DNA of 64,000 bases from Nitrospira sp. SG-bin1 (GTDB lineage: Bacteria > Nitrospirota > Nitrospiria > Nitrospirales > Nitrospiraceae): positions 62,001 to 126,000 of the forward strand of contig LVWS01000032.1 of assembly GCA_002083365.1 (NCBI GenBank). Direction: 5' to 3'. Position 1 is the first letter of the stretch. Each line of letters opens with the position of its first letter. The position numbers and the translations under genes are program-made. The notes under the pieces were generated by a model. It ran no database searches and had not been told where the DNA came from. It was given only the letters and a program-made list of their open reading frames with translations. Positions 43,174 to 50,786 of this stretch are shown here, one piece after another.

Positions 43174-43977
43174 TCAGGGCCTAGCAAGGAAACGGGAATC
43201 CAACAGGGAGCGAAGCGCGGCGAACCATCGATCGGCCATTTGAGATTCCCCTTGCCGATTCGGGTGGAGCCCGTCCCATGTCATGACCGTCGGATCAAAA
43301 CCATGATGTTGGTCGACCACCATGACCGGCGATACAGTCGTGCCTTTTGTCGCCGCCAAATCAGGTAATTTCGCGACGAACGCCGGCATCTCCGCATGGC
43401 AACCATGCGTGGATGGGATGCTTTGGGCCAATACAACGGCCACGGCGGGATTCACCTTCCTCAGTAGGTCGATGATCCGGGAGATCTCGTCGATCGTGCC
43501 GGGAATATCTTGGCCCTGACACAGATCGTTCGTGCCGAGGTGTAGCAGCACGATATCGGGTGACGCCACCGCAGCCGCTCCCCCAACAAGGAAGTCGAGG
43601 ATTTGATCCGCGCGCCAGCCCGAGTGTCCCTCATGATCCATGTCGAAATCCGTCCTGACCGGAGAGCCGCCGTAGGCTCCGCGCATGGAGCCCACAAAGT
43701 CGATGCGATAGCCAGCGTCCTTGACCCGGTGCCAGAGAAAATACCGATAGGTCCACTGACCGGCCGCCGATTCAGTGATCGAATCTCCCAGCGGCATGAT
43801 TTTCGCGACAGGAGCAGAAGCAGGTTCGACATTGTGTGTGTCGTCCGAGCCGCAGGAAGACGGCAAGAAAAGACAGAGAATTGCGAGCGCCCTCACGCAC
43901 AAGGCCATTCCGCCGTTCAAGGACACGCATGCCCATCGGTGAAGGAACGACCGCATAACGGCCGCAGGTCTTATCAT
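43174..43977 (-). CDS. SGNH/GDSL-family hydrolase, lipoprotein
   Basis: The 267-aa protein is likely an esterase, acyl-hydrolase or deacetylase. Block I IMPLGDSITES holds the catalytic Ser, block III LHLGTNDLCQG the oxyanion Gly and Asn, and block V WDGLHPN the Asp and His. The N-terminus has several possible starts (43977, 43956 and 43908). From 43908, MALCVRALAILCLFLPSSC gives a clear lipobox, so the enzyme is probably a lipoprotein. The substrate cannot be told from sequence. It lies next to another small lipoprotein gene. Confidence 0.88.
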   Translation of the reverse strand: MIRPAAVMRSFLHRWACVSLNGGMALCVRALAILCLFLPSSCGSDDTHNVEPASAPVAKIMPLGDSITESAAGQWTYRYFLWHRVKDAGYRIDFVGSMRGAYGGSPVRTDFDMDHEGHSGWRADQILDFLVGGAAAVASPDIVLLHLGTNDLCQGQDIPGTIDEISRIIDLLRKVNPAVAVVLAQSIPSTHGCHAEMPAFVAKLPDLAATKGTTVSPVMVVDQHHGFDPTVMTWDGLHPNRQGESQMADRWFAALRSLLDSRFLARP

Positions 43978-44150
43978 AGGGGGCCCATCCTAAATCAGAT
44001 TCCCACATCAGAATACGTCAATGAAGCGCTTGCCAGCTTACTCGTATTGATGAGAAAACAACAGGCATCATCCGGCGGAACCTTGAGCTTACGGCTTGCA
44101 ATAGACACGACCATACTGGATATTAGATTGCCAAATCAGGAGGTCCCTTT

Positions 44151-44507
44151 ATGGCAGTTCGAAGTGCCATCTTGACGGCAGGGCTCTCAACGTTCCTTGT
44201 GGCATGTGGCAGTCTGGAGAAAAAGGCTATGCTGCTCAATCTTGGAGATACAAGAGAACAAGTTCTCGCTGCAATGGGACCGCCAGATGACCGCCAGCTG
44301 AGAGGCGAGGATGAGGCATGGCAATACTGTCAAACCGGCGCGGGATTTGGTTACCATGACTACCGAACTGTTTGGTTTTATCGTGGCAAGGTAACTGGCA
44401 TAAACTCGTACAAGAGTTCACGCCCCGCCTCTTCCTGCGTTACAGACCTAAAGCCAATCAAATGGGAGGACGCACCTGAGGCCACAATCGAAATTCGGAA
44501 GAGGTGA
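44151..44507 (+). CDS. Small lipoprotein, BamE/OmlA-like fold
   Basis: The 118-aa protein has a signal peptide with lipobox LVAC (about residues 16-19), so it should be lipid-anchored. The mature region shows NLGDTREQVLAAMGPPDDRQ, the beta-alpha pattern of SmpA/OmlA (BamE)-type domains, followed by WQYCQTGAGFGYHDYRTVWF with aromatic strands. It may contribute to the outer membrane or be an inhibitor-like protein. The domain is common and found outside Bam complexes. AGGAGG precedes the ATG. Confidence 0.8.
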   Translation: MAVRSAILTAGLSTFLVACGSLEKKAMLLNLGDTREQVLAAMGPPDDRQLRGEDEAWQYCQTGAGFGYHDYRTVWFYRGKVTGINSYKSSRPASSCVTDLKPIKWEDAPEATIEIRKR

Positions 44508-44591
44508 AAAAAGTAGGACACTCCATGTTCTATTGTTTACTTGGTTCCGTTCATAGAAGAAGCCCCGCGACTACCTGAAAGGCGGTGTGTG

Positions 44592-44918
44592 ATGAAAAAA
44601 CGTCGACCAACGTATGAAGAACAAATTGTCAGAGATTACGAGAAAGGCCAGTTCAAGTCTGTAGCTCCCTCAAAAGCCGAACTCAAGCGTTTTAAAGAAG
44701 CAGCCCGAGCAACGTTTATCAAGAACCGACGAGTCAATGTGAGATTGTCCACACCCGATTTGATGGATATTCAAACCCGTGCAGCCGAGGAAGGGGTGCC
44801 GTACCAAACGCTCATTGCGAGTGTGCTGCATAAGTTTGTGACCGGTCGATTCACGGAAAAATCATCGCGTCTCACAACACGGTCAAGCGGTCGTGCCAGA
44901 CGACGGCGCGCCGCCTAA
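44592..44918 (+). CDS. Ribbon-helix-helix (CopG-like) protein, possible antitoxin
   Basis: The protein is 108 aa from the ATG at 44592; the frame is open from 44541. Residues ~45-85 (RRVNVRLSTPDLMDIQTRAA and PYQTLIASVLHKF) form a strand-helix-helix typical of MetJ/Arc/CopG DNA-binding antitoxins. A charged N-terminal part (KRRPTYEEQIVRDYEKGQ) also resembles antitoxins of BrnT-like or RelE-like toxins. No toxin gene is adjacent; the upstream 84 nt contain the phrase LVPFIEEA in frame, possibly the tail of a lost toxin. The C-terminus TTRSSGRARRRRAA looks like intergenic sequence read through. Confidence 0.75.
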   Translation: MKKRRPTYEEQIVRDYEKGQFKSVAPSKAELKRFKEAARATFIKNRRVNVRLSTPDLMDIQTRAAEEGVPYQTLIASVLHKFVTGRFTEKSSRLTTRSSGRARRRRAA

Positions 44919-45240
44919 GGCAAGTATCTGTCCAATCTTTCCTCTTCCGACCATTCGCGAGGTTGTGGCCAGAATCGGCGTTGCCGACGTCCACGCCTGG
45001 GCCTCACCTGAGAGGATTGCGAGCAACTCCTGTCCCAGCTTGGCTATTCCGCACAAGTCAGCATCATTGCCAGGTAGTTTCCGCAACACATGCCGATGCA
45101 ACGCCATGAAGAGCGTTGACAAGTGATTCAACACGCGCAAGAATCCCTCGCCACTTTTCGATTTGTCTTAGCGTACAGCCTACTATGCTATTCAGTGCAA
45201 TCAATTGTTAGGCAGGCCACAATTTCGCGGAGGAGTTGTG
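44919..45240. other. Intergenic stretch with integron-like core sequence
   Basis: No gene is convincing here. CGCCTAAGG near 44914-44921 and GTTAGGC at 45209-45215 resemble the outer cores of an integron attC site, and the next gene begins soon after. The distance is too long for a standard attC, so the resemblance may be chance. Confidence 0.3.
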
Positions 45241-45585
45241 ATGAGTAATGGCGATCAGATCCTTCGAGCGCATGCCACTATTAGCTCACTTCGGACGAAT
45301 CTGCCCACTGACTATGAAGTAGAAGAAATGTGGGTCAAAGAATTCAATGGGGCACTTAGAAAGATCGAAGCCGCAACCAGCATGGACCTTGGTGAGTTCA
45401 AGGTAACTGAAGACTTGCTCTATCGATCAGTTGCGTCAGGCAATTATCTCACCGGGAAAGTCAACTACCGTGACGGCTTGTGGTGTAGACGAGAGACACT
45501 GCTCCACAAGATAGACTCTGTGCTGCGCTACTTTACAGGTCTACAGAGCGGTCAGGATAGGCAGATTGATTTCAAGCGGTCTTGA
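45241..45585 (+). CDS. Hypothetical protein in an accessory segment
   Basis: The protein is 114 aa from the ATG at 45241, preceded by GGAGG (an in-frame start at 45205 would add 12 residues). It is soluble and mostly helical, with aromatic and charged residues (YEVEEMWVKEFNGALRKIEA). No family is recognised. It lies 19 nt upstream of the broken TIR-like gene in the same direction, so it may be co-transcribed with it and belong to the same defence unit. Confidence 0.65.
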   Translation: MSNGDQILRAHATISSLRTNLPTDYEVEEMWVKEFNGALRKIEAATSMDLGEFKVTEDLLYRSVASGNYLTGKVNYRDGLWCRRETLLHKIDSVLRYFTGLQSGQDRQIDFKRS

Positions 45586-45604
45586 GACACGCAGAACTTG
45601 AATC

Positions 45605-46405
45605 ATGGGACCACTAGAAGAACTCAGGCTGCACGTTGACGCACTCTGTTTGGCGGTTGACGCCAATCCGAAATTCTTTGCGTCTATTAAGCACTATGTC
45701 GCCCAGTTTCAGCAACTCCTCATAGGGCCAAAGGCGCCGACAGTTGCCGAGTTACAGGTACTTGCAACCAAAATCGAGGAATTCTGGTCTAAGTGGAGAC
45801 CATCTGGTGGGGATGGCTTCTACATTCCACCACGTGAAACAGAAGACACTGACAGCACAGTGCAGCGGTTGAATGTTATCGTTCACGATTTAGTCGCTTT
45901 AAAAGAGACCGAATTCAAGAACTTAGCCACGCGTTTCATTGACGGAGTTCGACTCGAAAGCAGTGATCAGCATGATATGGTCAGATAGCCGTGTGTCTTC
46001 ATTGGCCATGGTCGTAGCCGTCTTTGGGCACGGGTCAAGACGTACCTCGAGGATGAGCTCGGCCTAGCAACAGTCACGTACGAATCTGAGTCGCGTACCG
46101 GGGACTCAATTGTTCCAATTCTTGAGAAGATACTAGATCAGGCTACATTCGCTCTCTTGCTGTTGACGGCCGAGGACGAAGGGTCTGCCGGAGAAAGACG
46201 GGCCAGACAGAACGTCGTCCACGAGGCTGGACTCTTCCAGGGTCGGCTTGGGTTCAGACGTGCCGTTCTGCTAGTCCAGGAGGGAATCGAAGGGTTCAGC
46301 AACGTCGCGGGACTGCAGCATGTTCCGTTCTCCGGCGAAAACATAGAACAGACGTTTTACGAGCTCCACCGAGTGCTGAAACGGGAGCGTCAACTGGGAA
46401 GATAA
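45605..46405 (+). pseudogene. TIR-like nucleotide-binding (PF10137-type) protein, interrupted by an amber codon
   Basis: One reading frame runs from the ATG at 45605 to the stop at 46403-46405, broken only by a single TAG at 45986-45988. Before it are 127 aa of helical sequence. After it come VFIGHGRSRLWARVKTYLED, FALLLLTAEDEGS, RARQNVVHEAGLFQGRLG and RRAVLLVQEGIEG. These are the features of the predicted TIR-like nucleotide-binding domain found in CBASS/Pycsar-type effectors, including the catalytic-looking Glu in NVVHEAG. The downstream half has no start codon near the TAG. It is a single-nonsense pseudogene, an amber-suppressed gene, or a sequencing error. Confidence 0.8.
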
Positions 46406-46491
46406 GCTTAAGCTATTGTCACTCCGCGCATCGGACGAGACCCTTCTGAGGGCGCGCGTTCGGCGAGCAAGAAGGACGGCCTGGCTGCTCC

Positions 46492-47097
46492 TTAATTCTT
46501 CCGCTCCCCTATCTTATTCTCCGTTCCCTTCCACAACCGCTCAATGTTCCCCTTGTGCTTGATCACAATGAGACTTGTCACCAGCAGAGAGAACAAGGCG
46601 AATGGAGCCGTCGGTCGAAGCGATGCGGCGAGGATGGGAAAGAGTCCGAACGCCGTCAGTGCGCCCCCGGAGGAGTACCGCCACATGACGACGGCTCCAA
46701 TCCAAGCCAGCAGCAGCAACAGTCCAATCAGCGGAGCAACGCCAAGGACTGAACCGAGCGCGGTCGCGACGCCCTTGCCGCCTTTGAATCCAAGAAACGG
46801 CGAAAAGAGATGGCCCAGAAACGGCGCGAGCGCGACGAGGAGAATGGCCCATTCGTCTTGTAGCAGCTGCGTCGCTGAGAAACCCATCACCCATCCTTTG
46901 CCCATATCGCCGATCAAGGTCAGAATCCCGGCCTTCTTGCCTGAGACACGGAGGACGTTCGTAAACCCGACGTTCTTGCTCCCGACTGTCCGCGGATCGG
47001 GCAGACCCATGGCCGTGGAGATGACCACGCCAAACGGCACGCCGCCTAGCAGATACCCAACGACCATGAGCCCAAAGAAGAGTCCCTGTTGCTCCAT
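46492..47097 (-). CDS. plsY: Acyl-phosphate:glycerol-3-phosphate acyltransferase
   Basis: The 201-aa inner-membrane enzyme transfers an acyl chain from acyl-phosphate to glycerol-3-phosphate, making lysophosphatidic acid, the first step of phospholipid synthesis. The family motifs are present: motif 1 GSKNVGFTNVLR (a conserved GSGNxGxTN variant), motif 2 near FLGHLFSPFLGFKGGKGVATALG, and motif 3 at the C-terminus. It has five transmembrane helices and the usual length. The ATG at 47097 is the only good start. It is transcribed on the minus strand, away from the TIR-like remnant. Confidence 0.95.
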   Translation of the reverse strand: MEQQGLFFGLMVVGYLLGGVPFGVVISTAMGLPDPRTVGSKNVGFTNVLRVSGKKAGILTLIGDMGKGWVMGFSATQLLQDEWAILLVALAPFLGHLFSPFLGFKGGKGVATALGSVLGVAPLIGLLLLLAWIGAVVMWRYSSGGALTAFGLFPILAASLRPTAPFALFSLLVTSLIVIKHKGNIERLWKGTENKIGERKN

Positions 47098-47127
47098 GCT
47101 ATTTGCCTTCGTGATTGCTTCCGACCA

Positions 47128-47976
47128 TCACAAAAACTTCTCCGGATGCGCAAAAAACTCCAGCATCACACGGTTGAGATTGGGCCAGTCGCGATGACCG
47201 CCTGTACCTTCACAGTAGAGCGTGGCCCCACCTGCAGCACATTTTTGATAGGCTCGGCATCCACCTTCCACCGGCTTTGTCTTGGTGACGTCACAGCGAT
47301 TGCAGCCGGCCCACCAGGCTGAGGTTTGCGCGCCCCACCCGGGGAACAACGTGTCGTTCTTGCCGTGCATGATCATGACGGGAATGGGCTCTCGACATTG
47401 AAACGACTCGAGATCTTTTCCGGTCCAGCCGGCTGCGCTCGGTGCGACAGCCGCGGGAATCTTCTTCGTGTTATCCAGCACGGCTAAGGCCAAGGATGCA
47501 GTCCCTCCATCGGAATGGCCGGTCGCATAGACTCTCTTCGGGTCGACGCACCAGTCGTTTGCCACGAGGTCGGGAATGGCTCCAAGCTGCTCGATGGCAG
47601 GGATGTTCAGCTGCAGATGATCGGCATAGACCACGACAAATCCGGCACCGGTCGCTCCGGTGGTGAGGCCGGTCAATTTTTCAGACGCCCACCTGCTCTG
47701 CCCTGCCGCGGCATAGACCATCAACAACGGATGCGCAAACGTGGCGTCATAATTGGAGGGTGTTCGAACGATATACCGAATGCCGGAGGCCGACACGTTC
47801 CCGTCCGTGGCCCCGGCGGGACCCGGACGTGAACCCGCGGGACAATGTCCTGCCGCAGGTGGATAGGCGAACGCTTCGAGCTGTGGGGGCGTCGAGTTTT
47901 CGCTGCAGGCTATCAGTGCGATGTGAAGAAGAACCAACGCGCAGGCAGATCTGAAAGGTCGCACGTTGCCCACCAC
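47128..47976 (-). CDS. PHB-depolymerase/feruloyl-esterase-like alpha/beta hydrolase, lipoprotein
   Basis: The 282-aa secreted serine hydrolase has an N-terminal signal with a lipobox-like LIAC at about residues 21-24. The core has RYIVRTPSNYDATFAHPLLM, the nucleophile elbow GHSDGG (Ser in the middle), and the C-terminal YCEGTGGHRDWPNL with the catalytic His. It fits the polyhydroxybutyrate depolymerase / LpqC-like family, acting on esters of polymers or plant phenolics; the real substrate is unknown. Several Cys pairs suggest disulphides. It starts 31 nt upstream of plsY. Confidence 0.86.
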   Translation of the reverse strand: MVGNVRPFRSACALVLLHIALIACSENSTPPQLEAFAYPPAAGHCPAGSRPGPAGATDGNVSASGIRYIVRTPSNYDATFAHPLLMVYAAAGQSRWASEKLTGLTTGATGAGFVVVYADHLQLNIPAIEQLGAIPDLVANDWCVDPKRVYATGHSDGGTASLALAVLDNTKKIPAAVAPSAAGWTGKDLESFQCREPIPVMIMHGKNDTLFPGWGAQTSAWWAGCNRCDVTKTKPVEGGCRAYQKCAAGGATLYCEGTGGHRDWPNLNRVMLEFFAHPEKFL

Positions 47977-48064
47977 GCCGCCGCTAGACTATCGAGATGT
48001 CTTCCAGTTGAAGATGAAAGAGATTGTGGTATCGCACTCAGAACTCGGCTGTATTGCTGTTCCG

Positions 48065-48661
48065 TCAAAGCCCTTTTGCGACGACCTGTTTCCAAAAACT
48101 CCACACATACCGGCTGCCGGAGATGTATCCCAGCACCAGCGATAAATATAAGGTGCCGGTGCCGGCTAAATGCAAATTCCCGAGTTGGGCCAGCTCCGTC
48201 CCCTCCAGGATCAGCAGAATGATGGCGATGACTTGGAGCGCCATCTTATACTTGCCGGTCGTCTCCGCCGGGATGATCATCCCTTCTCCCGCGGCAATGG
48301 CGCGGATGCCGGTCACCGCGACTTCCCGCGCGATGATCAGCAGCGCGACCAACGCGCTGACCCGATCCACGTTCATGAGGAGAATCAGCGCCGACAGGAC
48401 CAAGAGCTTGTCGGCGATCGGATCGAGGAGTTTCCCGAGCTTGGTGATCTGGCCGGTTCGCCTGGCGATGTAGCCGTCCAACATATCCGTCACCGCTGCG
48501 ACCGTGAAAACGATGGCCGCGGCCAGCGACTGATCGGGCGTCGGATGGACAAACAGAATGATGAAGACCGGAATCAGAAGGATGCGGACGAGCGTCAAGA
48601 GATTGGGCAGGTTGAAAGACTCCGCTCCAATTTCTCGCCACACTTCCAGCACGCGGTTCAT
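48065..48661 (-). CDS. pgsA: CDP-diacylglycerol-glycerol-3-phosphate 3-phosphatidyltransferase
   Basis: The 198-aa inner-membrane enzyme makes phosphatidylglycerol phosphate from CDP-diacylglycerol and glycerol-3-phosphate. The CDP-alcohol phosphotransferase motif is complete: DGYIARRTGQITKLGKLLDP with the following IAD carrying the last Asp. Several membrane helices are visible. I start it at 48661 (MNRVLEVWREIGAESFNLP), since the 30 residues upstream in the frame overlap an intergenic repeat. It lies downstream of kdsD on the same strand. Confidence 0.94.
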   Translation of the reverse strand: MNRVLEVWREIGAESFNLPNLLTLVRILLIPVFIILFVHPTPDQSLAAAIVFTVAAVTDMLDGYIARRTGQITKLGKLLDPIADKLLVLSALILLMNVDRVSALVALLIIAREVAVTGIRAIAAGEGMIIPAETTGKYKMALQVIAIILLILEGTELAQLGNLHLAGTGTLYLSLVLGYISGSRYVWSFWKQVVAKGL

Positions 48662-48669
48662 AGTGGGCA

Positions 48670-48760
48670 CACTTGTCGAGTTTGACTTGAGTTGCAAGTT
48701 ACGAGTTTTGCGTCTTGCGTCTCTGCTGAATTCCCACGGCGAAACCTGCAACCCACAACC
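48670..48760. repeat. Intergenic 7-mer palindrome-like spacer
   Basis: On the plus strand, TTGCAAG, TTACGAG and TTTTGCG units run head to tail, with partial reverse copies (CCTGCAACCCACAACC) after them. This is the same style as the palindromes at 7537 and 37434. Confidence 0.4.
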
Positions 48761-48804
48761 AGAAATCGATCTGTAAGCCGCTTGTTGCGTACAGAAGTCA
48801 TCGA

Positions 48805-49887
48805 TTACACGATCCCGTTCTTGAGCAAATCATGCAGATGAATCACGCCTCGGATCGTCCGGCCGTCGTCCGTCACCACGAGAGTCGTGATCGAATACCG
48901 CTCCATCATCTCGACCGCCGTGGCGGCCAATTCCTGCGGCCCGACCGTTTTTGGATTGTGCGTGGCCAGTTCACCCGCCGTGGCGTTGACCAAATCCGTG
49001 CCCCGCTGGATATAGCGCCGTAAGTCTCCGTCGGTGATCACGCCGACCAACGCACCCTCGTGATCGACCACGGTCGTCATGCCGAGCTTTTTCGCGGACA
49101 TTTCGAGCATCGCCGCCATCCCTCCGACGTTGGCGTGAACCATGGGGATCTCCGAATCGGCATGCATGAGATCTTTCACCTTGACCAGCAACCGGCGTCC
49201 CAACGTTCCGCCGGGATGGAACCGCGCAAAATCTTCCTCCTTGAACTCCCGTTTTTTCAAAAGGGCCACGGCCAAGGCATCACCCAGTGCCAACGTGGCG
49301 GTCGTGCTGGCGGTGGGCGCCAACCCCATCGGGCAGGCCTCTTCCTGTACCGACACATCGAGCGCGACATCGGAGTTTTTCGCCAAGGTCGACGTCATCC
49401 GACCCGTCAACGCGATCACCGGAATGCCCAGACGTTTCACATAGGGAAGCAATTGAAGCACCTCTTGCGTCTCGCCGCTGTTGGATATCGCGATCAGCGC
49501 ATCCCGACGCGCCAACATGCCGAGATCTCCGTGCACGCCTTCGGCGGGATGCAGGAAGAACGAGGACGTGCCGGTGCTGGCGAGCGTCGCGGCAATCTTC
49601 TGTCCGATCAAGCCCGACTTGCCCATGCCGGAGACGACGACCTTACCCTTGCATTGCACGAGCAGATCCACGGCCTTGGCAAATTTGGCATCCAGCCGGG
49701 CCGTCAAGGCTTGGACCGCACGAGCCTCAATGTCGAGCACACGCCGACCGTCGGCGAGACTCTCCTCCATCTTTGCAGCTTTCGATTCCCGACCGGATGG
49801 TTTCGCCATGGCCGTGCCGCGTCTCCTCGTCTTCGATACCTCACGTCGCGCGGATGACTTCAGCGTCTTGGTTTTGCCGCGTCGCAT
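48805..49887 (-). CDS. kdsD: Arabinose-5-phosphate isomerase
   Basis: The 360-aa protein converts D-ribulose-5-phosphate to D-arabinose-5-phosphate, the first step to KDO. A SIS domain (residues ~50-190) has VVVSGMGKSGLIGQKIAAT and FFLHPAEGVHGDLG. Two CBS domains follow (~240-355). The organisation equals E. coli KdsD/GutQ. The first 27 nt overlap the kdsA gene; the ATG at 49812 is a plausible alternative start. It sits in the KDO cluster with kdsA and kdsB, which supports the assignment over KpsF or GutQ roles. Confidence 0.94.
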   Translation of the reverse strand: MRRGKTKTLKSSARREVSKTRRRGTAMAKPSGRESKAAKMEESLADGRRVLDIEARAVQALTARLDAKFAKAVDLLVQCKGKVVVSGMGKSGLIGQKIAATLASTGTSSFFLHPAEGVHGDLGMLARRDALIAISNSGETQEVLQLLPYVKRLGIPVIALTGRMTSTLAKNSDVALDVSVQEEACPMGLAPTASTTATLALGDALAVALLKKREFKEEDFARFHPGGTLGRRLLVKVKDLMHADSEIPMVHANVGGMAAMLEMSAKKLGMTTVVDHEGALVGVITDGDLRRYIQRGTDLVNATAGELATHNPKTVGPQELAATAVEMMERYSITTLVVTDDGRTIRGVIHLHDLLKNGIV

Positions 49888-50696
49888 ATCCGCATGATCC
49901 GTTCCAGCAGGGATTTCAAATGGTCCAATGGCACCATATTCGGTCCATCGGACAGCGCCTCGTCAGGATTCGGGTGGACTTCCATGAAGAATCCGTCGAC
50001 CCCCGCTCCGGCCGCGGCGCACGCCAGCGGTTCGACAAATTCCCGCTGGCCGCTGGATTTCGTTCCCCCACCGCCCGGCAGCTGAACGCTGTGCGTTGCG
50101 TCAAAGACGACAGGATACCCGAAGTTCCGCATAATAGGAAAGGATCTCATATCCACGACGAGATTATTGTAACCGAATGACGACCCGCGCTCGGTGAGCA
50201 ACACCCGTCGGCTCCCGCACTCTTCGATCTTCTTGACGGCATTGCCCATCTCGATCGGAGAGAGAAACTGCCCTTTCTTTACGTTCACTACTTGTCCGGT
50301 TTTCGCCGCGGCGATCAGGAGATCCGTTTGCCGACAGAGAAACGCCGGAATCTGGAGCACGTCCACGACCTTCCCCGCCTCCGCCGCCTGCTCGTCCGTG
50401 TGCACGTCGGTCAAGACCGGCAAGCCGAGTTCATTTTTCACCCTCTTCAGCACCGCCAAACCTTTCTCCAAACCGGGACCGCGAAACGAATGGATGGACG
50501 TTCGGTTGGCCTTATCGAAGGAGGACTTGAAGACGTAGGGAATCCCCAGCGATTTGGTGATCTCGGCCACTCGCCCGGCCGTCTCCATCACCAGCTGTTC
50601 GCTCTCGATGACACAGGGCCCGGCAATCAAAAACGGGCGCTGCCCTTGACCGACCTTGAAGGAACCGATATCGACCAGATAAGCCATGCCCACCAT
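49860..50696 (-). CDS. kdsA: 3-deoxy-8-phosphooctulonate synthase
   Basis: The 278-aa TIM-barrel enzyme condenses phosphoenolpyruvate and arabinose-5-phosphate to KDO-8-phosphate. Recognised elements are LIAGPCVIESEQLVME, FKSSFDKANRTSIHSFRGPG, TDVHTDEQAAEAG and VFDATHSVQLPGG. It probably starts at 50696 or 50687 (MAYLVDIG). It overlaps kdsD by 28 nt at its end. Upstream is an intergenic palindrome separating it from pyrG. Confidence 0.96.
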   Translation of the reverse strand: MVGMAYLVDIGSFKVGQGQRPFLIAGPCVIESEQLVMETAGRVAEITKSLGIPYVFKSSFDKANRTSIHSFRGPGLEKGLAVLKRVKNELGLPVLTDVHTDEQAAEAGKVVDVLQIPAFLCRQTDLLIAAAKTGQVVNVKKGQFLSPIEMGNAVKKIEECGSRRVLLTERGSSFGYNNLVVDMRSFPIMRNFGYPVVFDATHSVQLPGGGGTKSSGQREFVEPLACAAAGAGVDGFFMEVHPNPDEALSDGPNMVPLDHLKSLLERIMRICDAAKPRR

Positions 50697-50700
50697 GCCT

Positions 50701-50783
50701 AGGCTGAGGTCTAGGTTGAGGTTGAGCGGAAAGATTTCTTCTTCGTAACCTGAACCTGAACCTTAACCTTACCCTCGACCTTC
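50701..50783. repeat. Intergenic AGGTTR palindrome, copy D
   Basis: The left arm (50701-50729) has AGGTCTAGGTTGAGGTTGAG, and the right arm (50745-50783) is read on the minus strand as AGGTCG, AGGGTA, AGGTTA, AGGTTC. It fills the spacer between kdsA and pyrG. Confidence 0.75.
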
Positions 50784-50786
50784 ATC

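Noticed and set aside
44883..45140. Overlapping frames on both strands after the ribbon-helix-helix gene
   Set aside because: Neither has a ribosome site or homologous motif; the two frames cannot both be real.
35662..50783. The AGGTTR arrays as a CRISPR or telomere-like repeat
   Set aside because: There are no spacers of constant length, the units vary, and each array is a palindrome in a different place. This fits intergenic repeats, not a CRISPR array.
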